64,000 nt of DNA. It comes from Terrimesophilobacter sp038243605 (GTDB lineage: Bacteria > Actinomycetota > Actinomycetes > Actinomycetales > Microbacteriaceae). Below, piece by piece: positions 35,036-43,436 of this stretch. The notes under the pieces are model-generated. The model was not told the origin of the DNA and ran no database searches. It was given only the letters and a program-made list of their open reading frames with translations. The translations under genes and the position numbers were made by a program. Position 1 is the stretch's first letter; the number at the start of each line of letters is the position of its first letter. The stretch covers positions 1-64,000 of the forward strand of contig JBBSQX010000017.1 of assembly GCA_038243605.1 (NCBI GenBank), read 5' to 3'.

Positions 35036-38000
35036 CAGTACTCCACTTTTTGACTACGGCGACGAATCACAGTGACTTCGTCGCGCTGATTCCCGGTCGG
35101 TCCGAGATAGTTGAATGCGAACGAGAGCTGGGCGTAACCACCGATGAGGTGGCTGGGCTTCAGCAAAATTCGCGTGAGCGAGTTGTTGGTTCCACCGCGC
35201 TGACCGGATGTCTCGGCGACCGGTACGTTGATCGTGCGATCCTTCGCGTGGTACATGTACACCGTGCCCTCCGGCATGCGGTGCGAGACGACCGCACGGG
35301 CCACGACGACGCCGTTGCGGTTGTAGGACTCGATCCACTCGTTGTCTTTCACGCCGATCTTGTCGGCATCGAGTGGGGACATCCAGATGGTGGGGCCTCC
35401 GCGGGAGAGCACCAGCATCATGAGGTTGTCCTGATACTCGGAGTGGATGGACCACTTCGAGTGCGGCGTGAGGTAACGCACGGTGACTTCTGCTCTGCCT
35501 TCGGAGCCGGGTGCTCCCGTCGCGGCAGTCGAACCGATGGGTTCGTAACCCTCGAAGAGGCGGTGCATGTCGAGTGGCGGACGGTAAATCGGCAGCTGTT
35601 CGCCGAGCTCCGACATCCAGTCGTGATCGAGGTAGAAGTGTTGTCTACCGGTGAGGGTATGCCACGGCTTCAAGTGTTCAACATTAATGACGAACGCTGT
35701 GTAACGTCGCCCGCCGTGTTCACTGCCCGACCATTCGGGGGAGGTCAGCACCGGCACTGGCGCGTCGGAGACATCTTTGAGAGTGAACCGTGTGCCCTCG
35801 TGGTCGCTTGCGAGATGTGCGAGCTTTTGTCCTGTGTGCTTCTCCAGGGTGCGGAAGCCCTGGGTTCCCAGTCGGCCGTTTGTGGTTCCGGAGAACGCGA
35901 GCACCATTTCTTCGGCGCGCATGTCGGTGTCGAGCTTCGGACGACCCTTCGTCGGGCCACTTTCGACAAGCCCGTTGCGTCTACCGAGATCGGAAACCTC
36001 GACATCCGGGTTGAACTTGATGCCCTTTGTCATCATCCCGAGCTTTTCAGAAAGCGGGCCAAGGGCCGCCATCCGGTCAGCGAATGCCGGGTAGTCACGC
36101 TCGACAACGATGAGCTTCGGCATCGTCACCCCGGGGATCAGCTTCGGGTTGTCGATCACAACGCCGTGCGGCGTCGACAACGCATCTGGAGTGTCATGCT
36201 GCAATGGTGCTGCCACAAGGTCTTGACGAACCCCGAGGTGCTCCACCGAGAACTCGGAGATCTTCTTTGCCAGCAGATGGAAGATATCGAAGTCGGTCTT
36301 CGACTCCCACGGTGGGGTGATCGCCGGGTTGAACGTGTGAATGAACGGATGCATGTCTGTCGTTGACAGGTCGTGCTTCTCGTACCAGGTTGCCGGCGGC
36401 AGAACAACATCGCTGAACATCGTCGTGGAGGTGTTCCTGAAGTCGCTCGTCACCATCAGGTCGAGCTTGCCCTCGGGGGCCTCCTCGTGCCAGTCGATGG
36501 TGTTCGGGCGACGTTCTGGCGGAGATTCCTCCCCACGGATGGCCGAATCGGTGCCGAGCAGGTGCTTGAGAAAGTACTCGTTTCCTTTGCCGGACGAGCC
36601 AATGATGTTTGCTCGCCACACGTTGAGCACTCGCGGAAAGTTCTCCGGGGAATCCGGATCCTCGCAGGCGTAGCGCATGTCGCCGCTCGTGAGCTGGTCA
36701 ACGACGTACTGAGCGGGCTCAACACCGGCCTCTTTGGCCTGCCCAACGATGTCGAGTGGGTTTCGGTTGAACGTCGGAAAGCTGGGCATCCAGCCGCGCT
36801 TAGCCGACTCGACGAGAGTGTCAGCCGTGGTGCGGCCCGCGAACAGGCCGGTTCCGAGCTCGGTAGAGAGCGCGTCTGCCGGTAGTCCGTCGTAGCGCCA
36901 CTGGTCGGTTGCGAGGTACCAGAAAGCTGTACTGATCATCTGGCGGGGCGGGCGCACCCAGTCGAGACCGAACGCGTACTGCGCCCAACCTGTGAGCGGG
37001 CGAACCTTCTCTTGGCCGACGTAGTGGGCCCAGCCTCCGCCGTTCTTTCCCTGGCAACCGGTCATGGTCGTCAAGGCCAGGAACGCACGGTAAATGAGGT
37101 CGGAGTGGAACCAGTGGTTCGTACCAGCACCCATGAGAATCATGGAGCGGCCGCCCGAGTCTTCGGCGTTTTGCGCGAACTCGCGACCAATGCGCTCGGC
37201 GGCGTTTGCGGGAACTGAGGTGATGGATTCCTGCCATGCGGGCGTGCCGGGGGAGGAGGCGTCGTCGTAGCCTGTTGGCCATTCTCCGGGCAGACCATCG
37301 CGGCCAACACCGTACTGGGCAAGCAGCAAGTCGAACACCGTCGTGACGGTGCGGCCGGCGACCTGACGCACCGGCACTCCACGGCGAATCACGCCGGAGC
37401 CACCAGCGTGCTCCTGGCCGGGCTCTGGAGTGAGGTCGAAACGAGGAAGGTCGATCTCGACGGACGAGTTGTCATAGTCCTTGGCATCAGCGATCGACAA
37501 CAGCGGGTCGACATCGCCGAGGTCGAGGTTCCATAGGCCGACATCTTCTTCAGAGAACCGGTGGCCGATGGAACCATTGGGAACGACAGGCTTGGCATTC
37601 TGGTCGAGAAGTACCGGCTTGTGCGCCGCGTTCGCAAGTTTGGCAGGTGCACCGGGAAGGGCATCCGCCATGAGGAACTTGCCCGCAACCCACGCATCGC
37701 CGCGCTTCACGAGCTCGATGAGGTACGCGGAGTCGCTGTACTTTTTCATGTAGTCGATGAACATCGGAGTCTTGCGTTCGAGCAAAAACTCCTTGAGGAT
37801 GACGTGGCCCATGGCGATCGCCAGGGCCCCGTCGGTTCCGGGGTGCGTGGCAAGCCACTCGTCGGCGAACTTGGTGTTGTCGGCGTAGTCGGGGGAGACG
37901 ACGATGACCTTCTGGCCGCGGTAGCGTGCCTCCACCATGAAGTGCGCGTCAGGCGTGCGAGTGACGGGAACGTTGGAACCCCACATCATGAGGTACGAGG

Positions 38001-38790
38001 AGTTCCACCAGTCGGCAGATTCTGGCACATCAGTCTGGTCGCCGAATACCTGCGGGGAGGCAACGGGCAGGTCTGCATACCAGTCATAGAACGACAGCAT
38101 CGTTCCGCCGAGCATGGTGACGAATCGTGAACCGACACCGTGCGAGACGATCGACATGGCCGGAATCGGTGAGAAGCCCGCGATGCGGTCTGGGCCATAC
38201 TTTTTGATCGTGTGCACGTGAGCAGCGGCGACGATTTCGGATGCCTCATCCCAGCTCGCGCGAACAAGGCCGCCCTTGCCCCTGGCCTGCTTGTACGCCT
38301 TCGCCGTGACCGGGTTTTCGGTCACCTCTTGCCACGCGAGAACGGGGTCACCTGTCGCGGCTTTCGCCTTGCGGAACGCTTCGAGCAGAACGCCGCGCAC
38401 GTACGGATACTTCACCCGCGTGGGGGAGTAGGTGTACCAACTGAAGGCGGCACCGCGGGGGCATCCGCGTGGCTCGTATTCGGGGGAGTCCGGACCAACG
38501 AGAGGGTAGTCAGTTTGCTGAGTTTCCCACGTGATAATGCCGTCTTTGACGTACACCTTCCACGAGCAGGAACCCGTGCAGTTCACGCCGTGAGTTGAGC
38601 GCACCTCTTTGTCGTGAGACCAGCGGTCACGATAGAACGAGTCAGCCTCGCGGCCACCCTCTAGGAAGACGGATCGGAGATCTTCGGAGACTTTGCCTGG
38701 GCGCAAAAAGCGACCGAGATTCAGAAGAGTATCGGACAGAAGTCCGTCTGTTCCTGCGGTTGACTTCTTAAGGTCCTTGGCGTTGCTCAC
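35035..38790 (-). CDS. narG: Respiratory nitrate reductase alpha subunit NarG (Mo-bisMGD)
   Basis: 1251 residues from the GTG at 38790, supported by AGGAG 5-6 bp upstream; a longer start at 38874 lacks this. The FS0 cluster ligands are H67-x3-C71-x3-C75-x34-C110, the same spacing as E. coli NarG. The conserved FYDWYADLP segment near residue 240 holds the Asp in the position of the Mo ligand, followed by ADWWNSSYLMMWGSNVP. It reduces nitrate to nitrite on the cytoplasmic side. The operon order narG-H-J-I-K is complete. Confidence 0.97.
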   Translation of the reverse strand: MSNAKDLKKSTAGTDGLLSDTLLNLGRFLRPGKVSEDLRSVFLEGGREADSFYRDRWSHDKEVRSTHGVNCTGSCSWKVYVKDGIITWETQQTDYPLVGPDSPEYEPRGCPRGAAFSWYTYSPTRVKYPYVRGVLLEAFRKAKAATGDPVLAWQEVTENPVTAKAYKQARGKGGLVRASWDEASEIVAAAHVHTIKKYGPDRIAGFSPIPAMSIVSHGVGSRFVTMLGGTMLSFYDWYADLPVASPQVFGDQTDVPESADWWNSSYLMMWGSNVPVTRTPDAHFMVEARYRGQKVIVVSPDYADNTKFADEWLATHPGTDGALAIAMGHVILKEFLLERKTPMFIDYMKKYSDSAYLIELVKRGDAWVAGKFLMADALPGAPAKLANAAHKPVLLDQNAKPVVPNGSIGHRFSEEDVGLWNLDLGDVDPLLSIADAKDYDNSSVEIDLPRFDLTPEPGQEHAGGSGVIRRGVPVRQVAGRTVTTVFDLLLAQYGVGRDGLPGEWPTGYDDASSPGTPAWQESITSVPANAAERIGREFAQNAEDSGGRSMILMGAGTNHWFHSDLIYRAFLALTTMTGCQGKNGGGWAHYVGQEKVRPLTGWAQYAFGLDWVRPPRQMISTAFWYLATDQWRYDGLPADALSTELGTGLFAGRTTADTLVESAKRGWMPSFPTFNRNPLDIVGQAKEAGVEPAQYVVDQLTSGDMRYACEDPDSPENFPRVLNVWRANIIGSSGKGNEYFLKHLLGTDSAIRGEESPPERRPNTIDWHEEAPEGKLDLMVTSDFRNTSTTMFSDVVLPPATWYEKHDLSTTDMHPFIHTFNPAITPPWESKTDFDIFHLLAKKISEFSVEHLGVRQDLVAAPLQHDTPDALSTPHGVVIDNPKLIPGVTMPKLIVVERDYPAFADRMAALGPLSEKLGMMTKGIKFNPDVEVSDLGRRNGLVESGPTKGRPKLDTDMRAEEMVLAFSGTTNGRLGTQGFRTLEKHTGQKLAHLASDHEGTRFTLKDVSDAPVPVLTSPEWSGSEHGGRRYTAFVINVEHLKPWHTLTGRQHFYLDHDWMSELGEQLPIYRPPLDMHRLFEGYEPIGSTAATGAPGSEGRAEVTVRYLTPHSKWSIHSEYQDNLMMLVLSRGGPTIWMSPLDADKIGVKDNEWIESYNRNGVVVARAVVSHRMPEGTVYMYHAKDRTINVPVAETSGQRGGTNNSLTRILLKPSHLIGGYAQLSFAFNYLGPTGNQRDEVTVIRRRSQKVEY

Positions 38791-38861
38791 GGCGGCTCCT
38801 GTACTTCTCGGGGCGCCCCGCGGTCGCGATGGCGTCCTTGGTTTGAGTCTCTCTGAGTCGG

Positions 38862-38893
38862 GTGACAACGGCAACGTGAAAAGGCCGTGACAA
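38862..38893. promoter_or_regulatory. Direct repeats GTGACAA upstream of narG
   Basis: Two identical GTGACAA heptamers at 38862-38868 and 38887-38893, 25 bp apart, lie 72-103 bp before the narG start. A helical-phase repeat of this kind could be an activator site. No FNR-type TTGAT-N4-ATCAA box is visible in this spacer. Confidence 0.35.
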
Positions 38894-38910
38894 ATGCCGA
38901 CCCCGGCGGA

Positions 38911-39528
38911 TCATGGGGAGTCCGGAGACTCATTCAGATCAACTGTGCACATCTTGGACCCAGAGAATGGCCTCAGGTTCGTTGCCGTGAGTGGCCCACC
39001 ATCGATGTCGAGGGCATTTTGCACGAGCGCGAAGTGAACCTGGCAGACCTGGGGATTTTCTTTGGCGAGATCTGCGAACGGACAATCGTGCATTGTCACG
39101 TGCGAGTTGTCAGCATCGAACTCTGCGTCGAAGCCACACTGATCCATGTGGTCGTCGAGCGAGTCGAGCTGGCGTGACTTAGGAGTTGATTCGATGCTCA
39201 CGTCGGTGAGGGGCAGCATTCTGTGCAACAACTCAGTTCTGCGCTCTGCAGACTCACGTCTCGCTCGGTTGCCGGGATTGTCGCTTCCGCGCGCGGCACG
39301 ATACCGAAGCTTTGGCCGGCCTTTGCTCACGCTAGGTACCGGGTCTGAGTCAACGAATCCAGCCTCAATCAAACGGTGAAGGTGTTCGCGAGCAGTGTTG
39401 TGGTGCAGCCCCGTCGCCTCTGCCAACTCCGTGATGGTCTTTGACCCGCGCTGTTGCAGTTCGTGCAGCAGATTGATTCTGCTGAGCGAGGCCAGCGTGC
39501 GGTAGTCCGGTAAGTGGCGGGTAGCCAT
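38911..39528 (-). CDS. Winged-helix regulator with C-terminal Cys motif (SufR/ArsR-like), likely nar regulator
   Basis: 205 residues from the ATG at 39528 (a TTG at 39540 is possible). The N-terminal wHTH (ITELAEATGLHHNTAREHLHRLIEAGFV) is followed by a C-terminal domain with HDCPFADLAKENPQVCQVHFALVQ and a last Cys in KMCTVDL. This C-x12-C ... C pattern is the Fe-S-type signature of SufR-like actinobacterial regulators. A fourth Cys lies 18 residues upstream. It sits 120 bp upstream of narG on the same strand, which makes a redox/NO/O2-sensing nar regulator likely (inference). Confidence 0.82.
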   Translation of the reverse strand: MATRHLPDYRTLASLSRINLLHELQQRGSKTITELAEATGLHHNTAREHLHRLIEAGFVDSDPVPSVSKGRPKLRYRAARGSDNPGNRARRESAERRTELLHRMLPLTDVSIESTPKSRQLDSLDDHMDQCGFDAEFDADNSHVTMHDCPFADLAKENPQVCQVHFALVQNALDIDGGPLTATNLRPFSGSKMCTVDLNESPDSP

Positions 39529-39542
39529 GACCCCATTCAACG

Positions 39543-40838
39543 CTATCCGGAGGTCGATTGCCAGCGGATTGCCCGAGCTCGCCGGCGGCGGGTACCAGCG
39601 AAGGTCATCAAGATGCCACCCAGCATGAGCGCAACCATGCCGCCGCCTGCAATCGGCATGACATCAGAGGTCTGACCGGTTGCCGCCAAAGTCGGCTCCG
39701 AGGGCTCTGCTGCCGATGCTGTTACCACCACCACTGGCGCTGGTACCGGGACTACGGGAATCACTGGGGTTACGGGAATGACGGGAACGACGGGAACGAC
39801 GGGAACGACGGGAACGACGGGAACGACGGGAACGACGGGAACGACGGGAACCACGGGAACGACGGGAACCACGGGAACGACGGGAACGACGGGAACTGGT
39901 GCAGCGAGACACATGAATCCATCTGTTCCCGACCCGGTAGCCAAGCTAATTGGGTCGGCCGGGGTGATGGGATTGATACCCGTCAATGCCGCAGCATCAA
40001 GCCGCAAGAGTGACTGTTGCGGGGGCGTTGTCGCTGGGTTGGTGATGTTTGTGGACATCCAAAGGTTGCCCGCACTGTCAAATCCGCTAGCGGCGCCGCT
40101 GTTGGTCAACACTCCCGGCATAGTGACCATCGGCCCGAAGTCGGGAACGATGTCGGGAACGATAGCGGCGGTGCCAAAAAAAGCGCTCCGCGGGATAGAC
40201 CCGACCTGAATGGTATTACCCCACGTCGTGAAATAGACGCGGTCGTCAGAGGCTCGATACGCCATGTCGCCCGACAGCCACTGGGCAGTCGGCCCGTTGA
40301 CGCTCTTGCGAATAGTGCCCTGATGAATCACCTCGCCATAAGTCGGCGAGGAGGGGGACGTCAGATCAACTTTCGCAAAATTTCCGTTCGCATTGGCCAG
40401 TAGCCAATGACCGTCGGAGGTGAAGGTGCCGCCCGCATACACTGCGGTTGTCGCATGGGTCAAGGGAACAGCGGCAGAGGCATCCTCCACCGTTCCATCG
40501 GGATTAATTATTCGAACGCTTGACGCCACGGCAGATCCGACGTTGATCGCGTACACGATGCCCGTGTTCGGGTGAATTGCCATCGCATTGAGGTTGGTCA
40601 TTGTCGCTGAAGGGGAAGCAGACACCAGTGTCGGGCCAGTGGTGATAGTGGGAATCCCGGTTGTCACGACAGTCTGGTTGAGCCCCGTTGTGCGCCACAC
40701 AAACGTGTCGACGGTGCACGTCCACGCGGTCGGCGCGGCGTGAGCCACAGAGGCGGGGGTGACAACGACGCCAGCCACCGTGATTGCTAATACAGCTATT
40801 GCGGCAGCCATAGGACGACTGAGTGAATTCGGGTTCAC
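39543..40838 (-). CDS. Cell-wall-anchored surface protein with VPV repeats
   Basis: 431 residues from a GTG at 40838 with GGAG upstream. The signal peptide ends AHA-AP near residue 35. Residues about 40-320 look like a beta-propeller-type domain (repeated SDGHWLLANANGNFAKVDL / DDRVYFTTWGN / SAGNLWMSTNIT strands). A run of about 14 VPV units follows, then LAATG, a hydrophobic helix and an RRRRARAIR tail. LAxTG is the class-E sortase motif in actinobacteria. The stop lies 14 bp before the regulator start. Ligand unknown. Confidence 0.8.
   Translation of the reverse strand: MNPNSLSRPMAAAIAVLAITVAGVVVTPASVAHAAPTAWTCTVDTFVWRTTGLNQTVVTTGIPTITTGPTLVSASPSATMTNLNAMAIHPNTGIVYAINVGSAVASSVRIINPDGTVEDASAAVPLTHATTAVYAGGTFTSDGHWLLANANGNFAKVDLTSPSSPTYGEVIHQGTIRKSVNGPTAQWLSGDMAYRASDDRVYFTTWGNTIQVGSIPRSAFFGTAAIVPDIVPDFGPMVTMPGVLTNSGAASGFDSAGNLWMSTNITNPATTPPQQSLLRLDAAALTGINPITPADPISLATGSGTDGFMCLAAPVPVVPVVPVVPVVPVVPVVPVVPVVPVVPVVPVVPVVPVIPVTPVIPVVPVPAPVVVVTASAAEPSEPTLAATGQTSDVMPIAGGGMVALMLGGILMTFAGTRRRRARAIRWQSTSG
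39772..39897 (-). repeat. 9-bp tandem repeat array coding the VPV stalk
   Basis: About 14 direct copies of ACGGGAACG (13 of them contiguous from 39781), a few with T or C variants. Each unit codes V-P-V on the minus strand, so copy-number change lengthens or shortens the stalk in frame. Near-identical units mark recent expansion. Confidence 0.9.
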
Positions 40839-40953
40839 AGGTTACTCCGGGATTTGGCGCGCAATTGGCATGGTTTCCAGGGAAGAAAACGACCGACCAC
40901 GCGAGAATGCATCGTGCAAAAACACACGAGATAAGGTGATCGGAACTCTACTA

Positions 40954-40988
40954 CTTCGCCAATGGTTTATTCGTCTAAATTGGCGAAG
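40954..40988. repeat. Perfect 10-bp inverted repeat, 15-base spacer
   Basis: CTTCGCCAAT (40954-40963) and ATTGGCGAAG (40979-40988) flank an AT-rich 15-base spacer. It lies between the surface-protein start and a VOC pseudogene, whose readable part begins at the right arm. Possible roles are an operator for the surface-protein gene, a hairpin, or a scar. Confidence 0.6.
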
Positions 40989-41180
40989 ACCCCCTCCTTA
41001 TGGGGTGAGACCATATCGGCGGTGGCGGATCGTACGGAGCTTGATGCGTGGCAGGCGCGACGTGCAGAGCTCCGTGTCGAGCACTCGCCTGTGTAAGACA
41101 GCCCGACTGGTTCGGGTGCCGCTCTTGTGTTTCGTGACCCAGACAACATTCACCTCGAATTCTGGTGGACAGCGACGTAG
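40980..41180 (+). pseudogene. VOC (glyoxalase-like) pseudogene, C-terminal part with one nonsense codon
   Basis: The frame from 40980 reads ISAVADRTELDAWQARRAEL, then RVEHSPV, a TAA stop at 41094-41096, and then DSPTGSGAALVFRDPDNIHL and EFWWTAT before TAG at 41178-41180. The RDPDNIHLEF end and the DRTELDAW ... VEHSPV pattern are clear VOC features. The N-terminal half is missing and one codon is a stop. The 40839-41189 interval holds only this and the inverted repeat. Confidence 0.75.
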
Positions 41181-41189
41181 CCTCGTTGT

Positions 41190-41531
41190 ATGTCTGAAAC
41201 GTCACGAAGGCCAGATAGCGCAACTCGTCATGATGCCCCCATTGAGCCGGGCTTTTCCGTGAAAGAGCAGACCGCGGGCGTTCTCGCACGAACGCTCGAC
41301 GAAGCGCATTGGGCCCGTGTGCGAGCCCAAACTCGCACTCGTCCCCTCGGTTTTCACGGGGAAGGCTTCGAACGACGTGCTGCAGCAGTCGAGCGTATTG
41401 TGGAGAAGTTTAATGAGCGCGCCGTGAAGAAGGCTCGGAAGGATGCTCTAGCTGCTGGGTGGACAAAGGAGCAGTTGGCGTCGTCTGGGCTGAGCGGTGA
41501 TCGGAAGGACCCCGATACCGCACAAGCCTGA
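41190..41531 (+). CDS. Small hypothetical protein overlapping the P-type ATPase tail
   Basis: 113 residues (MSETSRRPDSATRHDAP start), charged and mainly helical, with no family I recognise. The segment AAAVERIVEKFNERAVKKARKDAL looks like an amphipathic helix. Its last 122 bp overlap the 3' end of the convergent P-type ATPase gene. Codon use looks coding, but without homologs it remains uncertain whether it is a real gene or how far it reaches. Confidence 0.45.
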   Translation: MSETSRRPDSATRHDAPIEPGFSVKEQTAGVLARTLDEAHWARVRAQTRTRPLGFHGEGFERRAAAVERIVEKFNERAVKKARKDALAAGWTKEQLASSGLSGDRKDPDTAQA

Positions 41532-43344
41532 CCGCATTCAGAATGACGACGATCACACTCACCTCGTGAACGAGCATCCCGGTCGCCATGAACACCTGCT
41601 GGGCGAGCACTCCGGCCAAAAGTGACACGACTGTACCGAGCGCGATGACGGTGTTCTGTTTCATATTGCGCACGGTGGCCTTCGCCAGTGAGTAGGCGTG
41701 AACGAGTTGGTCAAACCGGTTCGACATCAGGATGACGTCGGCGGTGTCGATGGAGACATCCGTTCCCGCCCCCATCGCAATGCCCACATCGGAGGTGGCA
41801 ATTGCCGGTGCATCGTTAATGCCGTCACCGATCATCGCCACGCGGTGCCCAGCAGCCTTCAACTCTTTGACGGCGTCAACCTTGTGCTGGGGCAGCAGCT
41901 CTGCTCGAACCTCATCGATGCCGAGTTCTGCCGCCACCCGTTCTGCTGTGTGCCGATTGTCGCCCGTGAGCATCACGAAATGTTTGACCCCGCGGCTGCG
42001 GAGTGCGGCAATTGCGCCGGCGGCATCCGCGCGAATCTGGTCGGCGATAGAAATGACCCCGGCGAGTTCGCCATCGATCGCGACGAAGACAACAGTGTTA
42101 CCGTCGCGTTCGCGGCCTTCTGCGTAATCCGCGGTCTCCGGTGGCAAACGCACGCTCTCACTGGTGAGCACGCGACGCGAACCTATTGTGACCCGTTGGC
42201 CATCGACATCACCCCGGATGCCGCCGCCCTTGATGACCTCGACGTCGTGCGGTGAACCCATGGGCTCGAGCCCGCGGTTGGTTGCTTCGGTCACGATGGT
42301 GCGCCCGAGCGGATGCTCGGAGGCGGCCTCGAGGCCAGCGGCGAGCTGCAGCATCCGTTCTTCGATGCCGCCGATGGCCCTGACTTCGGTGACTTCTGGC
42401 ATTCCGCGCGTGAGAGTGCCGGTCTTATCAAACACGATGGTGTCGATTTTGGAGAGGCGCTCCAGAGCGTCGCCACCTTTCATGAGCACGCCGTGACGTG
42501 CGCCGTTTCCGAGCCCCGCAACCATCGACACTGGGGTCGAGATGACGAGTGCACCAGGGCAGGCGATCACCAAGAACGTGAGTGCGAACTCGACATCGCG
42601 CGTGACCAAAAACACACCGACGGCAAGCACGACAATTGCTGGCGTGTAAATGTTGGCGAAGCGATCGAGAAACCTCTGTGTCTTCGTCTTCGTTTCTTGT
42701 GCCTCTTCCACGAGCTCGATAATGCGCGAGAACGTGGTTTCTTCACCCACCTTGTCGGCGACAACCTCGAGATACCCGCTGTCGACGATGGTGCCACTGA
42801 ACACAAAATCGCCCACCTCTCGCGACAAGGGAAGGGGCTCACCCGTGATCGTGGCCTGATTCACATGCGCTTGCCCGAAGGCGATGGTGCCGTCCACGGC
42901 GATCGTGCCACCGGAGTGCACGAGCACGCGATCGCCCGGCACAATATCGTCGGCCGCAACAGTGACTTTTTCACCATCCCGTAGCACCTGCGCCTGCTGG
43001 GGGGCGAGGTTGATCAGGTCGCGAAGCGAACGTCTGGTCTTCTCCAGCGTGCGGGCCTCGAGCCACGCACCAAAGATGAAAAGGAATGCTACAACCGCGG
43101 CTTCGACATACTCCCCGATGATGAGAGCTCCGACGACGGCAATCGTCACAAGAAGGTCAATGCTGAACGCTTTTGCCCGCAACGCTTGGAGCGCGCGAAT
43201 TGCCGTGGGAACCCCGGCGATGATGGCAGCAGCGAAGAGCGTCACGTCTCTGGCGAGACTGAGGTTGATGAAATGCGCTCCAAGCGCAACCAACAGCAGC
43301 GTGCCGGATGACACCGCAATCCAGAACTTCGTACGACCGGTCAT
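41410..43344 (-). CDS. Heavy-metal P1B-type ATPase with CPG in place of CPC
   Basis: 644 residues without N-terminal HMA domain. TGEP (168-171), DKTGT (306-310), SEHPLG and GDGINDAPA motifs are intact. The metal-site helix reads ACPGALVISTP (CPG at 262-264), where Zn/Cd/Cu P1B pumps have CPC. The canonical end is LNAVRLVRYRG; about 30 extra residues after it overlap the neighbour on the other strand. It is preceded by an FNR-type box at class-II spacing. Substrate uncertain because a ligand Cys is changed. A small HMA protein is encoded 4 kb away. Confidence 0.88.
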   Translation of the reverse strand: MTGRTKFWIAVSSGTLLLVALGAHFINLSLARDVTLFAAAIIAGVPTAIRALQALRAKAFSIDLLVTIAVVGALIIGEYVEAAVVAFLFIFGAWLEARTLEKTRRSLRDLINLAPQQAQVLRDGEKVTVAADDIVPGDRVLVHSGGTIAVDGTIAFGQAHVNQATITGEPLPLSREVGDFVFSGTIVDSGYLEVVADKVGEETTFSRIIELVEEAQETKTKTQRFLDRFANIYTPAIVVLAVGVFLVTRDVEFALTFLVIACPGALVISTPVSMVAGLGNGARHGVLMKGGDALERLSKIDTIVFDKTGTLTRGMPEVTEVRAIGGIEERMLQLAAGLEAASEHPLGRTIVTEATNRGLEPMGSPHDVEVIKGGGIRGDVDGQRVTIGSRRVLTSESVRLPPETADYAEGRERDGNTVVFVAIDGELAGVISIADQIRADAAGAIAALRSRGVKHFVMLTGDNRHTAERVAAELGIDEVRAELLPQHKVDAVKELKAAGHRVAMIGDGINDAPAIATSDVGIAMGAGTDVSIDTADVILMSNRFDQLVHAYSLAKATVRNMKQNTVIALGTVVSLLAGVLAQQVFMATGMLVHEVSVIVVILNAVRLVRYRGPSDHRSAQTTPTAPLSTQQLEHPSEPSSRRAH

Positions 43345-43390
43345 CAGACTCTCCCTGCACTCGTGCGCCCGTATCTTTGGGCACAGGTCC

Positions 43391-43432
43391 AGTACACGGC
43401 ACGGTACTCGCGGGCGCCTTGATCCCGGTCAA
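43391..43432 (-). promoter_or_regulatory. FNR-type box and -10 of the P1B ATPase gene
   Basis: Minus strand: TTGACCGGGATCAA (43432-43419), then 22 bp, then TGTACT (43396-43391) as -10, with ATG at 43344 and AGGGAG 6 bp before it. The 22-bp spacing equals the class-II FNR arrangement with the box centred near -41.5. Confidence 0.65.
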
Positions 43433-43436
43433 GTTG

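Noticed and set aside
38790..38910. FNR box before narG
   Set aside because: I found no TTGAT-N4-ATCAA or near match in this spacer.
39772..39897. Possible CRISPR-like array
   Set aside because: The units are contiguous 9-mers with no spacers and no cas genes.
39558..40209. Plus-strand frames rich in Thr/Gly or Asn/Asp/Gly over the 9-bp repeat
   Set aside because: They are products of the tandem repeat read on the wrong strand; the minus-strand gene has signal peptide, domain and anchor.
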